The notes beneath the pieces were generated by a model. The model did no database searches and was not told the origin of the DNA. It worked only from the letters and a program-made list of their open reading frames with translations. A stretch of 64,000 bases of DNA from Brachynemurus nebulosus (taxonomy: Eukaryota > Arthropoda > Insecta > Neuroptera > Myrmeleontidae): the NCBI GenBank assembly GCA_035578155.1, contig JAPWDM010000001.1, positions 85,523,150 to 85,587,149 of the forward strand, given 5' to 3'. How positions within the stretch are numbered: position 1 is the first letter of the stretch; the number at the start of each line of letters is the position of its first letter. The position numbers were made by a program, and so were the translations under genes. This document shows, one piece after another, positions 54,756 through 64,000 of this stretch.

Positions 54756-55349
54756 CTATGACAAAGATTTCACATGGCGTTTGAAACTGTCGCAATTACG
54801 GCATTTACGAGTATGACTTCCAATAACTGAAGCAAAGAAATCGGAAACCATTGGTGGCGTTGAGCATTCACCCTTTATTAGTCGTTGACTAGTTAAATAG
54901 TCAGGTAATTTTCCTATTTTCATACTCATTATTTCTTTCCGCAAGATGGCTGTGGCTGCTTGGAAAGTATCCTGATCTTTTAAATTCGCAAACAGAGATT
55001 CATCAATAGTTGAAATACGTTTAGGGGCAGTAACTTTTTTTTTGTTCGATTCTAATACTTGTATTTTGTCGTTGAATTTTTCGCGGATTTTTTCCTCTAA
55101 ATAGTGTGAAGTAAATATTGAACTAGATGCTGCCTCTGTACCTCCACTCAACTCTTTGAACATGTCGCGATATTGTTTATGCAAGTACGTCAGGAAATAG
55201 CATCGTTCTCGATTCACAACATTTTCTTCAATTAAATTATATATTTCTTTGTAAACATTTTCGTGAATTTCTCGACTGATGTGCCATGAGGTACGGACAG
55301 GACTTTTCACACGCGACCTTTTTTGATTTCGAAGGTCATGTGCCAGCAA
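54756..55349 (-). pseudogene. Academ-like protein, N-terminal region 2
   Basis: A 197-codon frame with ENVVNRERCYFLTYLHKQYR, LEEKIREKFNDKIQVL and PDYLTSQRLIKGECSTPPMV, then SDFFASVIGSHTRKCRNCDS. It follows the zinc-binding N-terminus after a frameshift at about 55330 and stops at 54756, where the protein is interrupted. It is probably helical; a CRNC pair at the end could be part of another metal site. Confidence 0.55.
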
Positions 55350-55723
55350 CTATCATGGTAGTATATTTTATTAGTAGAAACACTTTGTAATTTTGTTGCA
55401 ATTTCATCATAAACATCCGTATCGAGCTTGAGATTTTGTAAAATACTTTTTTCAAAATATTCTTTTTCTGAAGTACGTAATATTTCTTTTTTAGACCGGA
55501 ATTGTTTCTGCTTTTTATTACAAAAGAAACACAAATTATCTAAGTTTATTGAATTATCGGAGTCAGAAGTCTGAATGTTAGGTGAATTTGCTGCAGAATT
55601 TTTACATGATACTTCCTGTAACGGTACGTCTTCTCCGGCGTCAATATCTTTTTCTACTTCATGAGCCTCAGGAACACTTATATTTTCAACAGATAAGTCC
55701 TGTACGATTGTATCATTACTCAA
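55307..55723 (-). pseudogene. Academ-like protein, N-terminus with Cys/His finger
   Basis: A 138-codon frame starting MSNDTIVQDLSVENIS, with an acidic, disordered start and then LCFFCNKKQKQF and YYHDSCWHMTF. The C-x2-C and H-x3-C pairs, about 80 residues apart, match the N-terminal zinc-binding module of the family (CxFC.K ... Y.H..C), which probably recognises DNA. The ATG at 55721-55723 is the first in frame. About 440 bp separate it from the right TIR, enough for a promoter. Confidence 0.65.
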
Positions 55724-56161
55724 TTGACGGAAACGTACTGGGCTGTAATGACTCTCTTTCGGTTACATTTGATACAAAAATTTTTTTTTCAAAGCAGTAA
55801 ATATCTTATAACAACTACTAAAAATTTCATCATTTCATCTTAATGTTTCTTCGGAAAATAATTGTACTTTTTCACTTTTTTTACCACCACAAAATATACA
55901 CTTCAACTCACTCAACAGAATATCGATATATTGAATAAATTCCACTGGTAAATAGTGATTTTGTTAAACAAATTCGAATCGCTTTTTTAAACACTACTAC
56001 CTACCCACAAATAAACTTTATACTTAGTTTTAAAACAGATAACTATATGTAGCCTGTACATAAATCTGCTCGGGCAGTCTACTGATGTCTGCTCACATTA
56101 AAATCGTCTGCCGTAAAAAATATAAGCTTCTAAGACTATAATAAGCAAAATATATCAACGG

Positions 56162-56424
56162 CAGACATGGTCAAGTAATTTCAAAATCGCATATTTTTTA
56201 GCACATTAAAAATCGTCTGCCACGATGTTAATCGCACGATAATGGTCTGCCATTGTTATTTTCCAATAATAATAACAATGTATTTTTAAATTTTCAAATG
56301 GCAGACGTGGTCAAATACATTTGAGTTTCGTCTACTTTTGATATCTAGCTTCCCCAAACTCCAGCTGTTATCACCGCGCTGGGCTTAGCGAGACCCCATT
56401 TCATGTGTGGTAGGTTGATTATAA
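56162..56424 (-). repeat. Right terminal inverted repeat of the Academ-like element
   Basis: Inverse partner of 50191-50453. Extra GTCTGC sites at about 56090-56113 lie just inside it. Confidence 0.9.
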
Positions 56425-56427
56425 ATA

Positions 56428-56930
56428 TGTTGTTAATATGTTCGGTTATGTTGTTCTTTGTTAATATGTTCGGTTATGTTGTTAAATCGCTCAATCATTT
56501 GTCTATTAATATGTATCTGTTTGTTCAGTTGGTCTGAGATATTGTCCTGGTTTGTCATTAGTCTTTCAATGTCCCTGTTGATTTGTAACGTGTCGGCATT
56601 GTCCAGGTTACCTGTGATTTGTTTGACTACTGACCCAAGTCCGTTTATCAGTCCTCGTTTAGTAAGTCGTTTGGGGTAGAGGGTGTGAAAATTATTCTTG
56701 CATCTTTAGATTAAGAGTGTTATGGAATCCTTTTAGGTATCGATTTTGTGTTATGAGTTTCACAGAATATTTAATGTTTGCGATGTTTTCCCTGTAATTA
56801 TTTAGGTTTATTATATGAATGTAGTGGTTATAATCTTTCACTACTCGGGCCTGCCCTAGGTTCACCAGCAGTATTTCCGGGTTGTTTGTTAAATCCGTCA
56901 TTTCCATCTTTTGTCCCATTGTCGTTGCCG
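56428..56930 (-). pseudogene. env, N-terminal part
   Basis: The minus strand encodes the start of Env: the frame at 56692-56919 (VNLGQARVVKDYNHYIHIIN) and, in another frame, a basic site followed by RGLINGLGSVVKQITGNLD. The RGLINGLGS motif after a dibasic cleavage site is the hallmark of errantivirus and baculovirus F-type fusion proteins. A frameshift lies between the two parts and the Academ-like insertion follows, so no product can be made. Confidence 0.75.
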
Positions 56931-57149
56931 TCAGTACTAGCTTGAAATGTAGATGGTCTTTTTAATTTCTGTTTGTGAAGTTACCGATTTTTCTTATCTC
57001 TAATAGTAAGTCTTCTGTTTTGTTTTACAGAGGTCTCTTTGATTTTTTTTATGTAGCTTATTATGTTTATTCTCTTGTAAGTAGGCTTTTGTGTTAGGCT
57101 GCTAAGTTAGTGGTTCGTCTCTGTCTCTATTTTGTTTAATAATTAGGTC

Positions 57150-58222
57150 GTGTTTCTTTTCTAGGGTACGATTAAGTATATACTTTTTTGCATAATTCTT
57201 GTTGTTTGTCATTGACTTCTTGGAGGTGAGGTTTTACTTTTAAATCGTATGGTCTACCAAAAAATAGCTCGAACGGGTTACTGAGTGTATTGAGTTGTTG
57301 TAGGTGAAAATTGCAGCTAAGAGTTTACGTTTGGCGGACATTGTAATATCATTATTGTCGTTATGAACTATACGATAAATTTCTAAAAGTGTTGAATGAA
57401 AACGTTCTATTGGGGAATTGGAGTTTGAGCTACGAACGGAAGTGATTTGTAGGCTGATATTGTATTGTTCGCAGAAAACCTTTCTCAGAATCCGCGACTA
57501 GTGTTTTGGGATGACCGTATGTTGCTATGAATTTTGAAAGGGCTTCAATCAAATGTAAACTATTCCTTATTTCTAATAGATACGCTTGAGCGAATTTCGA
57601 AAGTTTATCAATAATTGTGAATATGATGTTTTTGCCGACGAAGAATATATCGCAATGTGCTATTTCTAATGGTTGGGATGGTGTTGTTGTTAACTGAAAT
57701 TTCTGTTGGGGGGGGGCTTCTATCATACTTGTTTTCGTTACAGATTTTACAATGACATATAATAGGATACTTTAGATTTAAGATTCGGGAAATAGTATTC
57801 CCGTCTCTAGTGGGCTGTTGTTTCATTTATTCCTCGATGGTTACTGTTCTTATGGTAATTATTTGATCGTGTTTGTCATCGTTCAATATGTCGGGTAGAA
57901 TTTTCGTACACTAGACTAATCGAAATTGTCTCCCTTGTGAAAAGTATTCTACGTATATGTTTTGAAATTTTTTAAATAAAGAGTCGAACTCTTCCGGCTT
58001 TAAGCGCCATCAAACCAGTTTGCTATTTGGTTCCTTGAGCGATATTAACCAAGTTAGCGGTTTGTGGTCGGTTATGATTTTAAATTTTCTTCCGAACAAG
58101 TATGGTCGAAAGAACTTTATCGTCCAGATTATTGCGAGCAACTCTTTCTCAATAGTGGAGTAGTTCTGTTCGCTTTTCGTCAATGTTCGATTGGCATAAC
58201 AAACAGGTCTGCCTTGTCCCAC
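57150..58222 (-). pseudogene. pol: RNase H and integrase
   Basis: The RNase H block (58010-58222) has YSTIEKELLAIIW and FKIITDHKPLTWL. The integrase follows in two frames: a zinc-binding piece with CHCKICNENK (57608-57826), then the catalytic domain with IAHCDIFFVG (first Asp), LVADSEKGF (second Asp) and, after a frameshift at about 57430, SPIERFHSTLLEIYR (Glu). The order and motifs are those of Ty3/gypsy pol. Several frameshifts are present. Confidence 0.85.
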
Positions 58223-59708
58223 AGGACCCTGAGATAGTATGGCCCCTATAGCAATATTGCTGGCCTCTGTTGTCAGATTGAACGGTCTGACAAAGTCGGG
58301 ATATGCTAAAACGGGTTCATCTATTAGTAGTTTTTTGCACGTTTCCTCACTGGATACTGTGTCCGAAAAATGCTACTTCCTTACAGAGGAACTCGCATTT
58401 GTCCGGTTGGATTTTTAAATTTGCTGCTCGAAATCTATCAAAAACTTTCTGCAAGTTTTCAATATGCTCTTGTAGTGAGGTGGAGTAGATGATTATATCA
58501 TCCATATACACGAGACATATTGTACCTTGCAGGTCGCCGAGGACGTTATCCATTACCCTTTGAAAGGTCGCTGGTGCGTTCTTCAATCCAAAGGGCATAC
58601 GGACATATTTAAAGTGGTCATGTTCCACCGTGAATGCGGTTTTTGGAATGTCTTTGATGTTTTTTTCTATCTTTTGGAAGCCGTTCGCGAGATCAAGGGT
58701 TGTAAAATACATACTCCGGCCTAACTTATCTAAGATGTCATTAATCTTCGGTATCGGATACTTATCATCGACCGTTTTCTTATTAAGTTTCCGATAATAG
58801 ACGACCAATCTCCATTTCTGCGTACCACTGGCGTCTCTCTTTTGGTACGATCCAAATAGGAGACGACCACGGCGAATAACTTGGCCGAATGATACCCTGT
58901 TTTAATAATTTACTGATCTGTTCGCATACTTCGTTTTTGTGAATTTCCCGATAAAATATGTCCTCATAGTCCCTACAGAGTTTATAGGTATACCGTTTTT
59001 CTTCGTCATTTAGATGATCAGTTCGTAATAGGTCTTTCACTTGAACATCGTCTGTGTCGTTGTCGTTTTGGATATTAAAATTACAAAATTCAGAATAACA
59101 TTCTTTACTGTCGTATTGTTGTACTTTAAGGGGTTGTTCTATTAAAAATCGTTTTTGTAGTTCCGAATAGTTAACTACTTCGACATAGGAATACCAATCG
59201 TTAGTGCGATATAATATTTCCTCAGGTATAATTAAATCTGTCTCTATTTCTATTGTTTTAACATAAATTTTTCTATTTTCTATTTTGGTTTTAGGTGGAA
59301 CTCTATACAATTTTGACATGAAATTTGGTTTCAATAGTAATGGTATAGTTGCTCTATTCGTAACTAATGTCTTGTTATTGAAATCTAAGTTTGTTTGAAG
59401 TTGTGTCAGTAAGTCTAGTCCGATTAGTCCGTCGAAGTATTGTTGAAATTTGAAAAGCAGAAATTTAAATGGCTCTGTTATGTTGAATTCTGTGAATCCG
59501 TTTAATGTTACTTGCTTGTCTATTGTATGTTTGTTAAAGACAGTTGTTATGGCAATTGGTTTAACAGTTTGAACTATACTTTTGTGAATTAATTTTGGAT
59601 CTAAAAATGACCTAGAACTGCCCGTATCAGTGAGAAATTTTAATAACTGACTGTCTGAGTCTCCAGCATGAATGTATGGTAGAACGTTCGTGTTATGAGT
59701 GTTTACGT
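58223..59708 (-). pseudogene. pol: protease and reverse transcriptase
   Basis: Protease: LTDTGSSRSFLD (about 59605-59640), with the DTG of a retroviral-type aspartic protease. Linker and RT start: 58783-59334 (LLKQGIIRPSYSPWSSPIWI). RT core: 58347-58808, with MPFGLKNAPATFQRVM and CLVYMDDIIIYS, where YMDD is the catalytic box. A frameshift lies at about 58800-58830 within the first RT block and another near 58346. The protease frame overlaps the end of gag, as usual for frameshift translation. Family: Ty3/gypsy, errantivirus branch. Confidence 0.85.
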
Positions 59709-60870
59709 CTAAATATTCGATTTGTTGTCCGAGGCTACTGGCGGAAAATTTTCGTCATCAATTTCTATTTCGTCTTTAATGGGGATAAAATCAACCAGTT
59801 GTTGGTAGTACTGGTTGTATTGGTGTTCGTAGGAGTCGGGTTCGTTAACTGTATTGTATCGATAATGTTCGTCATACTGGTCTGAATGTATATTCTGTTG
59901 TGCGTATTCCGCCTCTACATTAAATAATTCTTTTGATTTGAAATTTGGAGGACTCGTGGTTTGAAAGTTTACTGGTTGTAGATTTGGTTGATGAATGGAC
60001 CATATTCCTCACGTAATAAATACTCTGTTCTTTAAAACAATAGTTCAGCGCTTCGGTCAATGAGTTTGATTTCATTGCATGTATAGTCGAACCGATGGGT
60101 TATTTAAGTCCTATCAGAAATGTATTGAGACATATTTCATGATGAAGTTTTTGTTTTGCTTTAATTACGTTAATGTCTGGTTCGTGTATTTGTATGTGGT
60201 TAGTCATAGTAGAAAGTAATTCAATTATGCGACTGTAAAATTGTTCGACTGTATATTTGCCTTGTTTCAGTGAGTATAAATCCTTAATTAAGGAAGTTTC
60301 GTTTCTCTTATCTATAATGCAATCTCTATAATGCAATATGAGATTTTGCTTGATTTCATGCCAGTTAATTGAAGTACCATACATATTTAGTACTTCATTC
60401 ACTTGGCCGACTATCTTATTTCTAATTGCCCTAAGAATAAATTTTCCATAACTACTATTTTCTACATTTGGAATTAATGCTAGTAGCTCCTCAGAATTGT
60501 CTAAAAAAAATCATATAACAGCCTAGGATTACCATCAAAAGTAAGTAAATCCTTTACCGCAACGGGTATTCTTAAACTATTGTATATTTCTAAAGATGTC
60601 GGAGTTGCCATTATTGTGGTAGTGTTAATATTATTACTAATTAAATTACTTAAGAGGTTTGTATCAACTGAATTATTTACTAAATCGTTGGAATATTCTG
60701 TATCAGTTAAGTTATTAATTGTTTCGTTAATAGTGCTAATATTGTCTTGTTCAGAACAACTAGCAAGTTCGACACTGTTCCCGTGTTCCTCGGATATAGC
60801 ATCGGAAGGACTTCCCCGTTCAGAATAAGACGATGCTCGTAATGATACAAGCTTATTTTTAGGACGAGTG
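59709..60870 (-). pseudogene. gag
   Basis: In the minus strand an acidic N-terminal part (ASSYSERGSPSDAISEEHGN) leads to MATPTSLEIYNSLRIPVAV, then LLTFDGNPRLLYDF, where an extra T in a T run (about 60506-60514) breaks the frame. It resumes as the capsid-like region (LNMYGTSINWHEIKQNLILH, KQGKYTVEQFYSRIIELLS at 60100-60402) and ends with an acidic tail (DDENFPPVASDNKSNI) at 59709. No Cys-His box is seen, as in other errantiviruses. The layout agrees with insect errantivirus Gag. Confidence 0.75.
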
Positions 60871-61149
60871 GATATAGGAAAAAGCGAATAACAATTGTAA
60901 TAATCGACTTACGTAAACCAGATGTAGAACATTCTGTTGGTAATGTGCCTTCACCAGCTGATTTTCTCCTAGTTCCATCGATTGGTGTTGTAGGTTCGCA
61001 GTGACCAGGTCATCCTGTAATTGTATTGGTGCCGCTAGTAGTGGAAACCCTCCAAGTCTCGATTTTCTTTCAAGGTCGAAAAGTACTGTCGATGATCCGA
61101 CGATTAGTACCGTTCGCGAGTTTAACCGAAATTTCTAGAGCACACAATT
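60871..61149 (-). other. Leader between primer site and gag
   Basis: About 280 bp of untranslated leader of the LTR element. No further signal can be claimed from sequence. Confidence 0.5.
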
Positions 61150-61167
61150 ATCCTACCGACTGCGCCA
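61150..61167 (-). other. Primer-binding site complementary to tRNA-Ser
   Basis: The + strand reads ATCCTACCGACTGCGCCA, which is identical to the 3' end plus CCA of insect tRNA-Ser as I recall it (T-arm end ATCCTACCGACTGCG-CCA). On the element's strand this is TGGCGCAGTCGGTAGGAT, immediately after the 5' LTR. Ser primers are known for several errantiviruses. Confidence 0.85.
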
Positions 61168-61564
61168 ATTAAGTGCACTCGGAAAATAATACAGTTTTTA
61201 AAAAGAATTACAATTTTATTTTATTTAATCTTTAATCACAAAACAACAATTACAAAATTTATTATTACAATGATCGTTGATACAATAAGCTTGCAGTTTT
61301 ATGTCGAGAAAGTAACCTGTCTCTGGCCGGTTGATCTTCTTTATTTATAGGCTTCATAATGCTGATTCGATGTGCACTTGTCACCGAATCAGTTTCACAG
61401 TGGTGCGATGTTTGTGGGAATTGTGAATTATGCATTTTTGATACAGTGCAAATTCCACCATTTCCGTTGGATCGAATATTTGAAATCAACATTTGAAACC
61501 TGATACTCTCTGCAGTGTCATCATTTGTGTGTCTATTGTGTTAAGAGTGTGAAGAAACTGTAAC

Positions 61565-61565
<1 letters not shown>
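61168..61565 (-). repeat. 5' LTR (398 bp)
   Basis: On the minus strand it starts AGTTACAGTTTCTTCACACT and ends at ACTTAAT next to the primer site. TATAAATAAAG on the minus strand at about 61337-61347 may serve as a TATA box or poly(A) signal. ATAT follows at 61566, possibly one copy of a 4-bp target duplication. Confidence 0.85.

Positions 61566-61569
<4 letters not shown>

Positions 61570-61646
<77 letters not shown>
61570..61646. repeat. (TA)n microsatellite
   Basis: About 38 TA units next to the 5' LTR, consistent with the AT-rich target preference of errantiviruses. Confidence 0.95.
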
Positions 61647-61649
<3 letters not shown>

Positions 61650-61654
61650 GCCGT

Positions 61655-61695
61655 CCAAGATAGTCACACAAATGTTCCTCTAATGACTATCTTGG
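61655..61695. repeat. Perfect 12-bp hairpin
   Basis: CCAAGATAGTCA (61655-61666) and TGACTATCTTGG (61684-61695) pair exactly across a 17-base loop. No downstream function is evident; it may be an end of a small element. Confidence 0.7.
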
Positions 61696-62286
61696 AAGTC
61701 ATAGACGTTCGTCAGGTGGGGTAAACATTTAGTTAACATAACAAATTGAAATTTTTTCAACAATATTATTATAAAAAATTATGTTCAAGTCAAAGTAGAC
61801 AGAGAAAGGTACACTACACTTGAAACCAAAATAAGCTTTTTTTTGCGCAATTCGCCATCTACGCATAATTACGTCACATATTTGAATTTTTAGAAAAAGA
61901 CAACATTACAAATATTTATTATTTAAATTAGTATGAATAGTGAGGACATTGGTCCGCACAAACTCGTTCCCAATTTTTTATAGTGTGTTCTAGCACACAC
62001 TACGTCGTCAAAAGTATGGCGACACCTTGACCCCGGGGGTTCAAATTGTTAGGGGGCTTTGTAATTCGTAATATTTATTTTAATTTTAAATAATTTAATT
62101 TAGTAGCTTTAGAAAAAAACAATAATGAATGGATAAAAAAAAAACGAATAAGGCAGTTGGAAAAAAGACGTATCCATCTAAAATAAGTTAGTTTTCTAGC
62201 AATGAGAAAATTTTGAGAATCGGTTCGGTAGCTTATTTGTGGTGTTTCCGGATCTGCAAGATCCCGGTGGATCTCATTTATATATC

Positions 62287-62337
<51 letters not shown>

Positions 62338-62358
62338 ACATATATATATATATATATA

Positions 62359-62398
<40 letters not shown>

Positions 62399-62574
62399 AC
62401 ACATTAAAATATGTTAATTAACGCCAGATATTTATTTTTTTAAATAGGTGATTTGCACGCCAGATTTAAACATTTAACTCCAAGATAGATCAAACAGACA
62501 CATAAATTAAGTATAAAACGACAACACAAGCCTGTACAGAAAAGAATTAAAAACGCCAAATAGTGAACATTTTA

Positions 62575-62636
<62 letters not shown>

Positions 62637-62683
62637 ATCATAAATATTAATTTTAGAAAATGAAGGTAGATAGTTATGTAAAT
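61696..62683. other. Non-coding region with TA arrays and a near-palindrome
   Basis: It contains TAGTGTGTTCTAGCACACACTA at 61981-62002 (a near-perfect palindrome), TA arrays at about 62279-62394 (with CTACA and CTTA breaks) and at 62577-62634, and nothing coding. The left end of the MULE at the right edge should lie here, but I cannot place its inverted repeat. Confidence 0.5.
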
Positions 62684-64000
62684 TTATTGAATAATTAATG
62701 CTCTCTTTGCTTTTGATGGGCGCCCACGTTTACGTTTTTGCCCTAAAGGGATACATTTAGCTTCCTCAGGGACTTCAATTTTTTTTAAACGGATTAGAAG
62801 ACCTAACGTATGCTTGCACTTATAATTTTTTTGAAATATTGGACACGTACAATTACATTTACTAATATCAGCATCTATATTAAATGCCCAAGTGCCATAA
62901 AAACTCTGTTCAAAATCTTCAAAAGTTTCCCAGTCTTCTTTAATATATTTGGTTACCAATTCTGAAGTTATACTTTTATAATTCGAATTTGAAGAACATA
63001 CATAGTATGTATTATTCAATTTTATTATTTTCTTGTTTTGCAATGCCCAATGATAAGATTCGGTCCATTCTTTTAAAGTAACTGTTGGTTTTACAGAAAA
63101 AATTTTATAGCTCTGCAGCCCTGGGTTTCTGTCCATAGACCATTTAATTAGTAAATCATTTAATTTATTTAAAATTGAGAAACAGGTAAACGATCTCTTA
63201 AAGTGTGTTCTTTTTTAATTATGGAATTGGTAGATTCAATCCCATTGTTTGTACTTGGATAACCTGATATTGCACCTTCGAACCAATTTTGATTTGATTT
63301 TAGCCACGTAGTATTGAAATAATTAATAAATTCCGGAACTATTACTTTCCACTTTTCTACGAAAAGTGCTGCTGCCTTTACAAAAGTTTGTTTATTATTG
63401 CACGTTTGTAATGAATAAATGTTTTTTTTAATTTCTGTTGACTCCTTTAAGCCCCTTAATTTTTTTTCAACATTTTGTAAGACATGAAAAAAACACCTTA
63501 GTCGTACTTTTGGTGGCCCAAAAGTCCTAATAAAACCGTTAGTAATTGCTGCACTTCCGTCAGCCAGTAAAATTGTAGGTTTCCAATTTGAATCAAATTT
63601 TTGAAGGGCAGTAAAAATAAATTGAAATTCATCAAATTCATTTTCTTTATTACATATTGCTATTACAAAAGGATGAAAAACTTTATTTTTATCACTTGTA
63701 CCAAGTATTATCACTGGATATCCTTGCCATATTAGTTTATAGGTGGCATCTATTTGCACCATGTCACTAAATTTTAATTGTTGTAACAGTCTTACAGTAG
63801 AAACTACCACTATTAACTCTTGATCATCTATATTGATAGAATCACATTTAATATGATAATCCAGCACAAAGAGGGTATCAAAAAATTCGGGCACATTTTT
63901 ATGATCTTCGCACCAATTTTTTAGTTCGAATCCTGAAATTGTAGATGGACCATTCTTATTAATTCTAAGTTGTCTAATAAACGTAATTAGTTTTGATTTT
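62684..64000 (-). pseudogene. MULE transposase with SWIM finger, partial
   Basis: The minus strand is open from the window edge to about 63169 and then, one base shifted in a T run (about 63155-63175), to 62684. MULE core: IDATYKLIWQGYPVIILGTS (first Asp, DATY), ILLADGSAAITNGFIRTFGP (second Asp, ADGS) and RLRCFFHVLQNVEKKL (C-x2-H). Near the C-terminus CNCTCPIFQKNYKCKHTLGL is a C-x-C...C-x-H SWIM finger, followed by KRKRGRPSKAKRAL, an AT-hook-like basic tail. The order, MULE domain then SWIM, is canonical. The N-terminus lies outside the window. A single frameshift suggests a young copy. Confidence 0.85.

Larger units (their letters stand above)
50191..56424 (-). mobile_element. Academ-like DNA transposon with long TIRs (6.2 kb)
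   Basis: Inverted repeats of about 260 bp (50191-50453 and 56162-56424) enclose one eroded gene on the minus strand. The ends read ACCTACCATACATGAAATGG, then CTCGCTAAGCCCAGCGCGG. GCAGAC/GTCTGC words recur at least five times in each TIR (for example TTTGACCACGTCTGCCATTT and GTGGCAGACGATTTTTAATG) and may be transposase sites. The protein pieces have an N-terminal Cys/His finger and a C-terminal EADT/DTD block, the arrangement I know from Academ elements, which carry an XPG-type nuclease. No clear 3-4 bp duplication is visible. Confidence 0.7.
45153..61565 (-). mobile_element. Errantivirus-like LTR retrotransposon, interrupted
   Basis: Read on the minus strand, the order is 5' LTR (61168-61565), tRNA-Ser primer site, gag, pro, RT, RNase H, integrase, env, polypurine tract, truncated 3' LTR (45153-45434). 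The presence of an env with a fusion-type motif after a Ty3/gypsy-type pol places it among insect errantiviruses. Two later insertions split env: the 6.2-kb Academ-like transposon (50191-56424) and the TA-cored repeat block (about 45627-49526). About 450 bp of env expected between 49527 and 45625 is not found, so a deletion is likely. Every ORF is broken, so this copy cannot move by itself. Confidence 0.85.

Overview
The window looks like insect nuclear DNA. It is very AT-rich, has no operons, rRNA, tRNA or CRISPR, and is packed with nested transposable elements typical of insects: Tc1/mariner, Tigger/pogo, hAT, Harbinger-like, Helitron-like, MULE, Copia, non-LTR and an errantivirus-type LTR element. 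No order can be named with confidence. The only host coding signal is a series of short exons with good splice signals on the + strand (3585-3764, 21450-21572, 23345-23380, 37593-37619). All four have lengths divisible by three and share one open phase. They would encode a Ser/Thr-rich, partly acidic stretch that I do not recognise. The window is therefore probably the transposon-filled intronic body of one long gene, with introns of about 17.7, 1.8 and 14.2 kb.

Layout. 1-7.1 kb: a Tc1-type MITE, long TA arrays, a duplicated TA block, exon 1, a cluster of six TATCGATA sites and a roughly 165-bp degenerate tandem repeat. 7.1-12.3 kb: an inverted minisatellite, a hAT-type TIR pair filled with other repeats and a long TA palindrome, then a TA-flanked element carrying a nested Tigger remnant. 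12.3-19.7 kb: a TIR pair enclosing a non-autonomous Helitron, an inverted-repeat element, a dead mariner and a GGCCGG-ended MITE. 20.1-28.4 kb: a hAT MITE with an 8-bp duplication, exons 2 and 3, a TTAA-flanked element, and remnants of non-LTR and Copia retrotransposons. 30.0-30.84 kb: a large composite palindrome built of three palindromic MITEs. 31.7-34.1 kb: a TA-cored repeat split by a recent Tc1 (DD34E). 35.2-36.3 kb: a foldback element with a 9-bp target duplication. 37.6-42.0 kb: exon 4, a tandem duplication and a satellite. 42.6-43.65 kb: a roughly 1-kb inverted-repeat element with an intact SWIM-finger ORF.

45.15-61.57 kb is one errantivirus-like LTR element on the minus strand. It has both LTRs, a PPT, a tRNA-Ser primer site, and broken gag, pol and env. 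It was later interrupted by a 6.2-kb DNA transposon with roughly 260-bp TIRs (50191-56424) and by a TA-cored repeat (about 45.6-49.5 kb). The 6.2-kb transposon carries an N-terminal CxxC/HxxxC finger and a C-terminal block with EADT and DTD motifs, which I read as an Academ-like (XPG-type nuclease) element. At the right edge a MULE transposase with a SWIM finger runs off the window.

No complete, plainly functional gene is present. The best-preserved coding sequences are the SWIM-only ORF (42908-43453), the Tc1 transposase (one stop, one frameshift) and the MULE transposase (one frameshift). The most unusual structures are the Academ-like element, the SWIM-only foldback, the three-MITE palindrome and the TA-cored repeat family, which resembles Helentron/DINE-type elements.
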